Source of the DNA: DASZYF01 sp035545535
GTDB taxonomy: Bacteria > Actinomycetota > Actinomycetes > Mycobacteriales > CAJCIY01
Direction: 5' to 3'
DNA length: 64,000 nt
Assembly: GCA_035545535.1 (NCBI GenBank)
Contig: DASZYF010000005.1
Span: 1 to 64,000, forward strand
Shown here: positions 50,450-58,194 of the stretch, in pieces
Numbering within the stretch: the stretch's first letter is position 1
Layout: each line of letters opens with the position of its first letter
The notes under the pieces: generated by a model
What the model was told of the DNA's origin: nothing
Databases searched by the model: none
The model's input: only the letters and a program-made list of their open reading frames with translations
Translations under genes and position numbers: made by a program

Positions 50450-50461
50450 ACTGAGTTGACT
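50450..50461. promoter_or_regulatory. Shared operator in the divergent amidohydrolase/P450 promoter
   Basis: ACTGAGTTGACT overlaps a plus-strand -35-like TTGACT (50456-50461) and differs from the site at 53633 only at position 4. TA precedes it (TAACTG), as at 4879 and 26242. Confidence 0.5.
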
Positions 50462-50539
50462 ACGTCACGTGCAAATATGTCAAGGCTTGACAAACTTGCT
50501 GAGGCGCCGGATCGGCGCTCGCCCCTCGAGGAGCCGTCG

Positions 50540-51730
50540 ATGGAGTGCCCGGTCGAGCCTTACACGTTCATGGCGGAGCGGCGGCCCGCGCTGGCTCACT
50601 GGCAGGCGATGGACGAGCTGCAGTCGCGGGCCCGCCCGATGCTGCGCACCGACGAGGCGCAGGGCTACTGGGTGGCCACCGACGCGGAGGCGATCCTCGA
50701 GGGGCTGCAGAACCCTGAGGTCTTCTCCAGCGCGGCGATCGTGCCCACGGAGCCGAACCCGCCCGTCGCCCTGCTGCCGATCATGCTCGACCCGCCGCAG
50801 CACACGAAGTGGCGCAAGGTGCTCGGCTCCTACTTCTCACCGGGGCGGGTGGAGAAGCAGGCGGAGGCGCAGCGCGCGTTCGCCCGTGAGCTGATCGAGG
50901 ACTTCCGCGCCAAGGGCGAGTGCGACTTCTACGCCGACTTCGCCGAGGTCTTCCCGACGACGATCTTCCTGCAGATCCTCGGCCTGCCGATCGAGCACCT
51001 GCCGCGGTTCCTCGACTGGGAGCGCAAGATCCTGCACGCCACCGAGGAGACCGACCCGGGCCGGGTGCAGGCGGTCACCGCGATGATGGAGGTCGTCGGC
51101 TACTTCGCCGGTGTCATCGCCGAGAAGCGGGCCGACCCGAGCCTGCTCGCCGACGACATCGTGAGCCACGCGCTCGAGTGGCAGATCGACGGCGAGAAGC
51201 CGGGCGACCAGGACCTGCTCTCCTGCATGTTGCTGCTCTTCATGGCGGGGCTCGACACCGTCGCCGCGCAGCTGTCCTACGCGTTCCACCACCTGGCGCG
51301 GCATCCGGCGGACCGGGCCCCGCTCGTGGCCGACCCGTCGATCGCGCCGGACATGGTCGAGGAGTTCCTCCGCGTGCACCCGATCGTCCAGCTCGCCCGC
51401 AAGGCGACGCGGGACGTCGAGCTCCACGGGTGCCCGGTGGCCGCGGGCGACATGGTGGCGTTCCCGCTCGGGATGGCAGGACGCGATCCCAACGTGTACC
51501 CGGACCCCACGGAGTTCCGGCTCGGCCGCGAGGTCACCCGGCACATCTCCTTCGGCGCCGGGCCCCACCGCTGCCTCGGGTCCCACCTCGCGCGCCAGGA
51601 GCTGACCATCGTGCTGCAGGAGTGGCACGCGCTGATCCCGGACTACGAGATCTCCGACGAGTCCCGCGTGCTCGAGCATGCCGGGGGCGTGTACTCGATC
51701 GAGGAGCTCCCGTTGCGCTGGAACGTCTGA
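50540..51730 (+). CDS. Cytochrome P450 (ferredoxin-linked)
   Basis: This 396-residue class I P450 has I-helix LLLFMAGLDTVAAQLSYAFH, K-helix VEEFLRVHP and heme loop ISFGAGPHRCLGSHLARQEL with Cys near residue 345. The next gene is a small ferredoxin that probably reduces it. I place the start at ATG 50540 (MECPVEPYTF) with GAGGAG 7 nt upstream; ATG 50477 would add 21 residues. Transcription probably starts near the shared operator around 50450. The substrate is unknown, but the linked amidohydrolase and CoA-transferase genes on the other strand suggest oxidation of a catabolic intermediate. Confidence 0.88.
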   Translation: MECPVEPYTFMAERRPALAHWQAMDELQSRARPMLRTDEAQGYWVATDAEAILEGLQNPEVFSSAAIVPTEPNPPVALLPIMLDPPQHTKWRKVLGSYFSPGRVEKQAEAQRAFARELIEDFRAKGECDFYADFAEVFPTTIFLQILGLPIEHLPRFLDWERKILHATEETDPGRVQAVTAMMEVVGYFAGVIAEKRADPSLLADDIVSHALEWQIDGEKPGDQDLLSCMLLLFMAGLDTVAAQLSYAFHHLARHPADRAPLVADPSIAPDMVEEFLRVHPIVQLARKATRDVELHGCPVAAGDMVAFPLGMAGRDPNVYPDPTEFRLGREVTRHISFGAGPHRCLGSHLARQELTIVLQEWHALIPDYEISDESRVLEHAGGVYSIEELPLRWNV

Positions 51731-51747
51731 GCGGGGGCGCACGCGCC

Positions 51748-51939
51748 ATGCGGCTGACCGTCGACCACGCCAAGTGCCAGGGGCACGCGCGCTGCTACGC
51801 CACGTCCCCGGAGCTGTTCCCGATCGACGACGAGGGCTACAGCGCGATCGACGCCGTCGACGTGCCGGCCGGTCAGGAAGAGCTGGCGCGCAAGGGCGCG
51901 GCCGGCTGCCCCGAGCGCGCGATCACCGTCGTCCCATGA
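51748..51939 (+). CDS. [3Fe-4S]-type ferredoxin, CxxHxxC variant
   Basis: This 63-residue ferredoxin, MRLTVDHAKCQGHARCYATS, has cysteines at 10, 16 and 54. The middle position of the cluster motif is His13 (C-x2-H-x2-C, then CPERA). Related actinobacterial ferredoxins with such variable residues carry a 3Fe-4S cluster and serve P450s. ATG 51748 is 18 nt after the P450 stop, so the two are co-transcribed and it is the likely electron donor. Its 3' end overlaps the convergent TetR gene by 17 bp. It is too small to encode a reductase, and no ferredoxin reductase is in the window. Confidence 0.9.
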   Translation: MRLTVDHAKCQGHARCYATSPELFPIDDEGYSAIDAVDVPAGQEELARKGAAGCPERAITVVP

Positions 51940-52522
51940 GGGTGACGATCGCCTGCTCCGCCTTGGCGTAGATCTCCGGCCGGGTCGGGAACGCCGAGCG
52001 TCCCCACATCTCGACCAGCGCGACGTCGACACCGGCGAGGACGCCGGCGTAGAGCCGCGGGCGGACGTCGGTCGACGGATCGACGCCGAGGCAGCGCGAG
52101 ACGTAGCCCGACAACGCGTCGAGCATCGCCTCCAGCCGTTCGCCCCGGATGCGGGCCGCGACCTCGGGTGCGTCGGTCGCCGCCCGCCGCCACAGGTTCA
52201 TCTGCTCGACGTCGGCATCGATGTCCCAGAACGTCTTCCGCAACCGCGTCCAGGCCGTGCGCAGCGGATCGTCGCTGGGGGGGAGCGCCGCGATCGTCTC
52301 CAGGGCGATGGTGAGCCCTCGGCGAGGGAACGCGAGGAGGATCTCCTCCTTCGTCGGGAAGTAGCGGTAGAGCGTGCGGGTCGAGACGCCGGCCGCGTCG
52401 GCGATGTCGTCGATCGTGACGTCCCGGTAGCCACGCTCGGCGAACAGGTCGAGGCCGACCTGCTCGTACTCGGTGAGCAGCAGCTGGCGCCGGCGGTCCC
52501 AGCCCGTCAGCGCCGCGCTCAT
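51923..52522 (-). CDS. TetR family regulator (DUF2889 unit)
   Basis: This 199-residue TetR protein has DNA-binding segment RRQLLLTEYEQVGLDLFAER, then TIDDIADAAGVSTRTLYRYF and FPTKEEILLAF. It is downstream of, and co-directional with, the DUF2889 gene (41 nt apart), whose promoter contains the 19-bp palindrome at 53582. It is therefore a good candidate to bind both copies of that palindrome, including the one at 16877. The start is ATG 52522. It is convergent with, and overlaps, the ferredoxin gene, which is unusual but open in both frames. Confidence 0.85.
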   Translation of the reverse strand: MSAALTGWDRRRQLLLTEYEQVGLDLFAERGYRDVTIDDIADAAGVSTRTLYRYFPTKEEILLAFPRRGLTIALETIAALPPSDDPLRTAWTRLRKTFWDIDADVEQMNLWRRAATDAPEVAARIRGERLEAMLDALSGYVSRCLGVDPSTDVRPRLYAGVLAGVDVALVEMWGRSAFPTRPEIYAKAEQAIVTLMGRR

Positions 52523-52563
52523 GCCGCGATCATGCCGTGGGTCGACGGCGCCCGGCCGCCGGC

Positions 52564-53577
52564 TCAGCCATGCGGCGCGTTGACGGCCCCGCGGAGGTTG
52601 CTCGCCAGCGCGGGCACGTCGGCCAACGAGCGCAGCTGGTCGTTGAGGTGCGTGCAGGTGCCGATGCCGGTGAGCTCGCGGCGCACGTCCGCGCGCAGGT
52701 CGGCGAGGTTCCGGCCGACGAGACGTCCGGCGCTGCTCACCGCTGACGGGCACTCGACCCATGGCAGGGAGCGCGCGACGGCCGTGGCGGTGCGCACGAC
52801 TCCGGTCTCGACGGCGGCCGTCAGCTCGACGTCGTACTCGTGGATGACGGTCGGACGTCCCTCCGCGGACATGTGGCTGTCGCGGAACCAGCTCGTGACG
52901 CGGATCTCTCCGTCGACGACGTGCACGTCGGTGCGCCGCTGGCGCCGCATGCCGTGCGGGGGCAGCTCGGGCAGGCCCTCGGTGTCGGCGGCGGGAGGGC
53001 GCGGGGGACCGGTGACCACCGGCGGGGCGCCGTAGGCGTCGATCTCGACCATGATCGACCCGCCGGACACCCACCCGGCGCACTGGTCGGGGATGAAGTG
53101 GTGCTTCGACCGGCGGACGATCGTGGGGATCGGGCCGCCCGCCTGCGTGGCGTACCCGGACACGAGCACCGTGGTGGGGACGTCGTCGAGCAGCTGGTGC
53201 TCGAGCGAGGTCTGGTCCAGGTCGAGGTCGAGCAGGTGGGCGCGGAAGCCCGACGCGGCCGACAGCCCGAGCAGGGCGTCGAGGCCGGGGACGGTGGGCG
53301 TGACGCTGATCGCCGTCAGGCGGCGGCCGTCGACGAACGCCACCGTCGCCTCGAGGGCGGCTGTCGCGATGACGTCGCCGTCGTGCGTCGTGTCGCTCCC
53401 GCGCCCGATGAGCTGGAGCGGCCCCTCGAGCCCGTCGGGCCGCAGCATGTCGATGCTCGTCGTGCGCCGGACAGCCCCGGGGGCGAGGTCCTGGGCGCGG
53501 GTCCGCGGGTTGTGCGGGCCGTGGCGCGGGTGCAGGCCGCCGCCCACCTCAGGGGAGGGGAGCTCACCGTCGCGCAC
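52564..53577 (-). CDS. DUF2889 domain protein
   Basis: This 337-residue protein of the DUF2889 family is recognised by GAVRRTTSIDMLRPDGLEGP near the N-terminus. The conserved C-terminal run is SLPWVECPSAVSSAGRLVGR then TGIGTCTHLNDQLRSLADVP. Function is unknown in the family. No signal peptide or membrane segment is seen. I place the start at GTG 53577 because a TATTCT box inside the 19-bp palindrome ends exactly 7 nt upstream; an in-frame start at 53634 would lie upstream of that promoter. It is co-transcribed with the TetR gene and divergent from a mycofactocin-type SDR. Confidence 0.8.
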   Translation of the reverse strand: MRDGELPSPEVGGGLHPRHGPHNPRTRAQDLAPGAVRRTTSIDMLRPDGLEGPLQLIGRGSDTTHDGDVIATAALEATVAFVDGRRLTAISVTPTVPGLDALLGLSAASGFRAHLLDLDLDQTSLEHQLLDDVPTTVLVSGYATQAGGPIPTIVRRSKHHFIPDQCAGWVSGGSIMVEIDAYGAPPVVTGPPRPPAADTEGLPELPPHGMRRQRRTDVHVVDGEIRVTSWFRDSHMSAEGRPTVIHEYDVELTAAVETGVVRTATAVARSLPWVECPSAVSSAGRLVGRNLADLRADVRRELTGIGTCTHLNDQLRSLADVPALASNLRGAVNAPHG

Positions 53578-53581
53578 GCAT

Positions 53582-53600
53582 TTGAGAATAGAAGTCTCAA
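53582..53600 (-). promoter_or_regulatory. 19-bp palindromic operator over a leaderless promoter
   Basis: TTGAGAATAGAAGTCTCAA has arms TTGAGA/TCTCAA and differs from the site at 16877 (opposite strand) at one base. On the minus strand TTGACG (53612-53607), 16 nt, TATTCT (53590-53585) and 7 nt lead to GTG 53577. Confidence 0.65.
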
Positions 53601-53632
53601 ACGGCGCGTCAACCGACGTCGTGTCCAAGGTC

Positions 53633-53674
53633 ACTCAGTTGACTGTTTGGACCGTTGCTGATCTGATCGCCCGC
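53633..53674 (+). promoter_or_regulatory. Promoter with shared operator over the -35 box, leaderless start
   Basis: ACTCAGTTGACT (53633-53644) includes a -35 TTGACT (53639-53644). A 17-nt spacer leads to TCTGAT (53662-53667), 7 nt before ATG 53675, with no ribosome binding site. Confidence 0.55.
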
Positions 53675-54505
53675 ATGAGCGGACTCGAGGGCAAGGTTGC
53701 GTTCATCACCGGCGCCGCGCGTGGGCAGGGCCGCGCGCACGCGGTCCGGTTGGCCCGCGACGGAGCCGACATCCTCGCGGTCGACGTCTGCGAGACGTTC
53801 CCCACCCAGGACTACCCGAACGCCACGCGCGACGACCTCGACGAGACCGTGCGCCTGGTCGAGGCCGAGGGCCGCAAGATCGTCGCGGCCGTCGCCGACG
53901 TCCGTGACCGGGACGCTCTGCAGAAGGCGTTCGACGACGGCATGGCCTCGCTGGGGCGGTGCGACATCGTGCTCGCGAACGCGGGCTGGATCCGGCTCAC
54001 GGGCGGCGGGGACCCGGTCGCGATCTGGAAGGACATCGTCGACACCGACCTCACCGGTGCGTGGAACACGGTGTCGGTCGCGCTGCCCAGGCTCCAGGAC
54101 AACGGGGACGCCGGCGGCTCGATCATCCTGACCAGCTCGACCGCGGGGCTGCGGCCGCCGAACAGCCTCGAGGTGGGCGCACTGGCCTACACCGCGGCCA
54201 AGACCGCGCTGGTCGGAGTGATGAAGCAGCTGGCGCGGGCGCTGGCCCCGCAGAACATCCGGGTCAACACGATCCATCCCACCGGTGTGGTGTCCGGCAT
54301 GACGATGAACGAGTCGATGGCGAAGATGATGGAGGAGGCGGCCGCCGGCGGCGCCAACACCATCTCCGAGATGCTCAACGCGCTGCCGGTGATGATCCTG
54401 CAGCCCGAGGACGTGTCGGACACCGTGGCGTTCCTCGTCTCCGACGCGGCGAAGTACATCACCGGCGTCGCCATGCCCGTGGATGCGGGCTTCAACATCC
54501 GCTGA
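53675..54505 (+). CDS. Mycofactocin-coupled SDR family oxidoreductase
   Basis: This 276-residue SDR opens MSGLEGKVAFITGAARGQGR, nearly the same N-terminus as the proteins at 46356 and 56586. It has the extended loop VCETFPTQDYPNATRDDLDE, VLANAG, TSSTAG and the catalytic YTAAK. It is likely an alcohol dehydrogenase dependent on mycofactocin for NADH reoxidation. It is the first gene of a two-gene unit with an alpha/beta hydrolase 1 nt downstream. Its promoter carries the shared operator. It is divergent from DUF2889, whose promoter carries a different palindrome, so the two strands may respond to different signals. Confidence 0.87.
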   Translation: MSGLEGKVAFITGAARGQGRAHAVRLARDGADILAVDVCETFPTQDYPNATRDDLDETVRLVEAEGRKIVAAVADVRDRDALQKAFDDGMASLGRCDIVLANAGWIRLTGGGDPVAIWKDIVDTDLTGAWNTVSVALPRLQDNGDAGGSIILTSSTAGLRPPNSLEVGALAYTAAKTALVGVMKQLARALAPQNIRVNTIHPTGVVSGMTMNESMAKMMEEAAAGGANTISEMLNALPVMILQPEDVSDTVAFLVSDAAKYITGVAMPVDAGFNIR

Positions 54506-54506
54506 G

Positions 54507-55412
54507 ATGCCCGACGCGATCACCTTCGCCGTCGAGGGCGGTAGCCAGGCCGGTTGGGTGTTCACGCCGCCCGGCGCTGTTCGCAGCGTGCTGCTCTGCC
54601 TGCCCGGTGGCACGTACGACAAGCGCTACTGGCACCTGCAGGTTCCGGGACACGCCGGCTACAGCTTCGCGGAGCACCTGGCCGCGCAGGGACACCTCGT
54701 CGTCGCGCTCGACCACCTCGGCGTCGGCGAGAGCTCACGACCGGAGCTGGCCTCGGTCGGGCTCGACGTCCTGATGCGCGGTGATGCGGCGGTCGCGCAC
54801 CAGGTTCGCGACCGGTTCGCCGACCGCGTGCCCTTCGTCGGCGTCGGCCACTCGATGGGCGCGTGCCTCACGTCGATGGTGCAGGCCGAGGGCCGCCCGT
54901 ACGACGCCGTCGCTCTGCTCGGGTACGGCGTCGACATCGCCAACGTGCCGCACGCGGACCCGGGGGCCGACGACGCGCGCTGGCCCGCCTTCTGCGCGCT
55001 CGCCGGCGCCAGGCCCGACGACGTCTACGCGACGATGCCCCGCGCGCTCCTGCACGACCTGTTCCACGCGCCAGACGTGCCGCCCGCCGTCGTCGAGGCC
55101 GACGACGCCGCGCAGTCGGTGGTCCCCCTGCGAGCCGCCTTCGAGGTCACCACTCCGGGCTTCCTGCGCGCGTTCGCGGCCCGTGTCGACGTGCCGGTCT
55201 TCCTCGGGTTGGGCGAGCTCGACGTCGCGCCCGACCCGTGGGCCGAACCCGCCTGCTACCGCGCATCCCGCGACATCACCGTGTTCGTCCTCCCGGGCTC
55301 CCACCACTGCCACAACATGGCGTCGCGCCGAACCGAGCTGTGGGATCGCATCGGCGCCTGGGTGGCGAGCGTGGCCCCGCTCGGTGCGGGCCCGTCGGTC
55401 AGGGGATCGTGA
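54507..55412 (+). CDS. Alpha/beta hydrolase
   Basis: This 301-residue alpha/beta-hydrolase-fold enzyme has nucleophile elbow VGVGHSMGACLTSMV (Ser near 119), a putative acid in GLGELDVAPDPW and a catalytic histidine in PGSHHCHNMASRR. The N-terminal LLCLPGGTYDKRYWHLQVPG is the oxyanion region. There is no signal peptide, so it acts in the cytoplasm. It may hydrolyse an ester, lactone or C-C bond in the same pathway as the mycofactocin-type SDR with which it is co-transcribed. ATG 54507 follows the SDR stop by 1 nt. Its 3' end overlaps the convergent P450 gene by 14 bp. Confidence 0.85.
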   Translation: MPDAITFAVEGGSQAGWVFTPPGAVRSVLLCLPGGTYDKRYWHLQVPGHAGYSFAEHLAAQGHLVVALDHLGVGESSRPELASVGLDVLMRGDAAVAHQVRDRFADRVPFVGVGHSMGACLTSMVQAEGRPYDAVALLGYGVDIANVPHADPGADDARWPAFCALAGARPDDVYATMPRALLHDLFHAPDVPPAVVEADDAAQSVVPLRAAFEVTTPGFLRAFAARVDVPVFLGLGELDVAPDPWAEPACYRASRDITVFVLPGSHHCHNMASRRTELWDRIGAWVASVAPLGAGPSVRGS

Positions 55413-56574
55413 GGTCGAGGCGTGTGAGGCCGAAGGTCCCCGACGGCCAGACGATGCGGGGCTGCGTTCCCGGCGTGATCGTGTAGTCCGGGATGCGCTT
55501 GTGCCACTCCTCGAGCACGAGCTTCAGCTCGATGCGGGCGAGGTGCGAGCCGAGGCAGCGGTGCGGACCGCCGCCGAAGCCCCAGTGCTTGCGCACCACG
55601 TCGTCGGTGTGCACCTCGTCAGGGGTCGGGACGTAGCCGGGCTCGCGGTTCGCGGCTCCGACGCAGACGTACAGCAGCGTGCCCGCGGGGATGGTCGCGC
55701 CGGCCAGCTCGACCTCTTGCGTCGTCACCCGCGGCAGCGTCGGCGCAGGCGGTTCGAGCCGCACCATCTCCTCGGCGAAGTGGGGGATGAGGCTCGGGTC
55801 GGCGACGATGGTGCGCCGCAGCTCTGGGTTCATGGCCAGGTGCTCGAGCGCGAACCCGATCGCGGCGGTGACGGTGTCGAGGCCGGCGAGGACGAACAGG
55901 AAGCCGAGGCCGAGCGCCTCGGCGTCGTCGAGTGCCTCGGTCTCGTCGGTGCCGAGCAGCAGGTGGGTCAGGATGTCGTCGGCCGGGTTCGCCCGCTTGG
56001 CCGCGATCGCCTCGGTCAGGTACGCGAACAGCTCGAGCGCGGGACCGAGGTCGCCCGACTCGGTGGCCGACAGCCCGGCCGTCGACAGCTCGATGACCTT
56101 GTCCTTCCACCCGACGAGCCGGTCACGGTCCTCCAGAGGCAGGCCGAAGATCGTGAGGAACACCTGCGACGGGTAGGGGACCGCCACCTCCGACATCGCT
56201 TCGATCTGCGTCTTGCCCGCGACGCTCTCGATGAGCGCGGTCGCCTGCGTCTGCAGGCTCGGCAGCACCGCGTTGAGCGACCGTGGGCTGAAGAACGGCT
56301 GCAGGATCTTCCGGTAGCGCGTGTGGTCCGGCGGGTCGGTCGCGATGGGGATCAGGGGGAGCGGGCTGCCGAGCGAGTCGAACGCCTGCTTCGAGGAGAA
56401 GAGCTCGGGGTGGCGCAGCACGTGCTCGACCTCGGTCTGGCCGGTGATGAAGATCGCGTCCTTGACGCGCACGAGCGGGCCGAGGTCGCGCAGGAACCGC
56501 CATCCGACGGTGCGGTCCTCGGCCATGGGGATCGCCTCGGGTGCGACCTCGGGCAGGTCGGCGAGCGTGCTCAT
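55399..56574 (-). CDS. Cytochrome P450
   Basis: This 391-residue class I P450 has I-helix FLFVLAGLDTVTAAIGFALE, K-helix AEEMVRLEPP and heme loop GFGGGPHRCLGSHLARIELK with Cys near residue 340. It resembles the P450 at 50540 in length and heme-loop sequence more than the other two. ATG 56574 is 11 nt after the mycofactocin-type SDR stop, so P450 and SDR are co-expressed in a TetR-SDR-P450 operon. A hydroxylate-then-dehydrogenate pair is the simplest reading. Confidence 0.9.
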   Translation of the reverse strand: MSTLADLPEVAPEAIPMAEDRTVGWRFLRDLGPLVRVKDAIFITGQTEVEHVLRHPELFSSKQAFDSLGSPLPLIPIATDPPDHTRYRKILQPFFSPRSLNAVLPSLQTQATALIESVAGKTQIEAMSEVAVPYPSQVFLTIFGLPLEDRDRLVGWKDKVIELSTAGLSATESGDLGPALELFAYLTEAIAAKRANPADDILTHLLLGTDETEALDDAEALGLGFLFVLAGLDTVTAAIGFALEHLAMNPELRRTIVADPSLIPHFAEEMVRLEPPAPTLPRVTTQEVELAGATIPAGTLLYVCVGAANREPGYVPTPDEVHTDDVVRKHWGFGGGPHRCLGSHLARIELKLVLEEWHKRIPDYTITPGTQPRIVWPSGTFGLTRLDLTIP

Positions 56575-56585
56575 GAGGTCTGCTC

Positions 56586-57410
56586 CTAGCGCCGCGACAT
56601 CGCGCCGGCATCGAAGACGACGGTCGTGCCGCTGATGTAGCGGCCGGGACCCTGGACGAGGAAGTGCACGAGCTCGCTCACGTCCCCCGGCTCGAGGATC
56701 GGCACGGGCATGGCGTTGGCCATCGCATCGACCAGTGCCGGGTTGGACTCGATGACCTTGAACAGCTCCGGGTTGCCGCCGACCATCGGGGTGTTCACGC
56801 CGGTCGGGGCGATGCCGACGACGTTGGTGTCGAACGGGCCCAGCAGCTGCGCGTACGCCTTCACCAGACCGGTGACCGCGAGCTTGGCGGCCATGTAGGC
56901 ATCGCTGCCGCCGTGCTCGTCGGTGACGCACATGAGCCCGGCCGTCGAGCTGGTCACGACGAGGCTCTTCGGGCCTTCCACGGTCTTCAGGTGCGGGACC
57001 GCCACGTGGATGGTGTTCCACACGCCGGTCAGCATCACGTCGATGCCGGCCTTCCACTCGGCCGCGGCGTCGTCCTCCTCGAGCGCGGTGAGCACGATGC
57101 CGGCGTTGGCGAGGACGGTGTCGATCTTCCCGAGCTCGGCCACTCCCGCGTCGAACGCGGCCTGGACCTGCGCGTGGTCGCGCACATCGCCCTGGGACAG
57201 CAGCGCGCGCCGGCCGTGCTTCTCGATGAGGTTCTTCGTCTCCTCGAGCTCTTCGAGCGTGCCCATCGGGTAGCGCACCTCGGGCATCTGCGCGCAGATG
57301 TCGATGCCGACGATGTCGGCGCCCTCGGAGGCCAGCCGCAGCGCGTGCGACCGGCCCTGCCCGCGTGCGACGCCCGTGATGAAGGCGACTCTGCCGTCCA
57401 TCGTGCCCAT
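56586..57410 (-). CDS. Mycofactocin-coupled SDR family oxidoreductase
   Basis: This 274-residue SDR begins MGTMDGRVAFITGVARGQGR and has the extended segment ICAQMPEVRYPMGTLEELEE, VLANAG, VTSSTAG and the catalytic YMAAKLAV. It is the third mycofactocin-type SDR in 11 kb. ATG 57410 is preceded by GAGGAG. It lies between the TetR gene (38 nt upstream) and the P450 (11 nt downstream) on the same strand. The substrate is probably an alcohol generated by that P450. No mycofactocin biosynthesis genes are in the window. Confidence 0.87.
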   Translation of the reverse strand: MGTMDGRVAFITGVARGQGRSHALRLASEGADIVGIDICAQMPEVRYPMGTLEELEETKNLIEKHGRRALLSQGDVRDHAQVQAAFDAGVAELGKIDTVLANAGIVLTALEEDDAAAEWKAGIDVMLTGVWNTIHVAVPHLKTVEGPKSLVVTSSTAGLMCVTDEHGGSDAYMAAKLAVTGLVKAYAQLLGPFDTNVVGIAPTGVNTPMVGGNPELFKVIESNPALVDAMANAMPVPILEPGDVSELVHFLVQGPGRYISGTTVVFDAGAMSRR

Positions 57411-57448
57411 GTGCAGCTCCTCGTGAGGTGGCGGATCGGTCGGGTGGA

Positions 57449-58090
57449 TCAAGCGGTGGAAGCGGTGGCGCGGCGCGCGAGCTGCGGCCGGTAGCCGGGG
57501 ACGGAGGCGAGCGTGCCGTCGACGAGGCGCTCGACGAACGGCCCCGACACGGGCTTCTTCTCGATCGCCAGCCGCACGATGAGCGGGCCGAGCAGCTGGG
57601 CGAGGACCTCGCCCGGGTCGGGCGAACGGCGGAGCTCGCCGTCACGGACGGCTTGTGCGAGTGCCTGCCGCACGGGCGCCAGGCTGCGCTCCCACATGAC
57701 AGCGCGCGCCTCACCGATCAGCTCGCTCGTGTCGCCCTGACCCATGATCGCCGCCACCATCTGCAGCGAGACCGGGCGGGCGAGCTCGCGGGCCGCGCGG
57801 CGCACCTCGCGCACCATCCAGGCGCGCAGCGGCCCGGGGCCGGCGTGCATCAGCGGCTGGTCGACCACACCGACCGCCTCGAACAGCAGGTCGATCGGAC
57901 GCGGCCAGTGCCGGTAGATCGTGGCCCGACCGACCCCGGAGCGCTGCGCGATGCGCTGGTGGGTGAGCCCCGCGGTGCCTTCCTCCTCGAAGAGGTCGTG
58001 CATCGCCCGCTGGACCGCGGCGCGGGTTCGGGCCACCCGCGCGTCCGCGAGGTCGGCGATCTCCGGCACGGTGCGGATGCTATGAGACAT
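57449..58090 (-). CDS. TetR family regulator of SDR-P450 operon
   Basis: This 213-residue TetR protein has a DNA-binding domain RTRAAVQRAMHDLFEEEGTA, then LTHQRIAQRSGVGRATIYRH. It is the first gene of a TetR-SDR-P450 operon and is divergent from a P450-ligase-ligase-hydrolase operon. A 25-bp inverted repeat covers its own start codon, implying autorepression. The start is ATG 58090; a TTG at 58105 is possible but lies within the repeat. It may also control the rightward P450 promoter about 60-100 bp away. Confidence 0.85.
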   Translation of the reverse strand: MSHSIRTVPEIADLADARVARTRAAVQRAMHDLFEEEGTAGLTHQRIAQRSGVGRATIYRHWPRPIDLLFEAVGVVDQPLMHAGPGPLRAWMVREVRRAARELARPVSLQMVAAIMGQGDTSELIGEARAVMWERSLAPVRQALAQAVRDGELRRSPDPGEVLAQLLGPLIVRLAIEKKPVSGPFVERLVDGTLASVPGYRPQLARRATASTA

Positions 58091-58103
58091 CTTGACCCAT
58101 AGC
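58079..58103. promoter_or_regulatory. Palindromic TetR operator covering a start codon
   Basis: Arms GCTATG (58079-58084) and CATAGC (58098-58103) have further inner matches. The TetR ATG lies at 58090-58088, inside the repeat, so binding would block both transcription and translation initiation there. Confidence 0.5.
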
Positions 58104-58158
58104 AACCGGCCCCGGGATCGCGCGACCGGGCGGCGGCCCCGAACTTCTGACAGTGGTG

Positions 58159-58194
58159 TTGACCCCCTGTCGGCGAAGAGCCAGACTGGCCGGC
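58159..58194 (+). promoter_or_regulatory. Promoter of P450-ligase operon
   Basis: TTGACC (58159-58164), 17 nt, CAGACT (58182-58187) and 7 nt lead to ATG 58195. There is no ribosome binding site, so the first gene is probably leaderless. The -10 is imperfect. Confidence 0.4.

Noticed and set aside
53578..53634. An N-terminal extension of the DUF2889 protein starting at 53634
   Set aside because: The added codons cross the 19-bp palindrome and the promoter that would transcribe the gene, and they do not resemble family sequence.
58153..58194. An earlier GTG start for the fourth P450
   Set aside because: It would lie upstream of and across the -35/-10 promoter elements; the extra residues are not P450-like.
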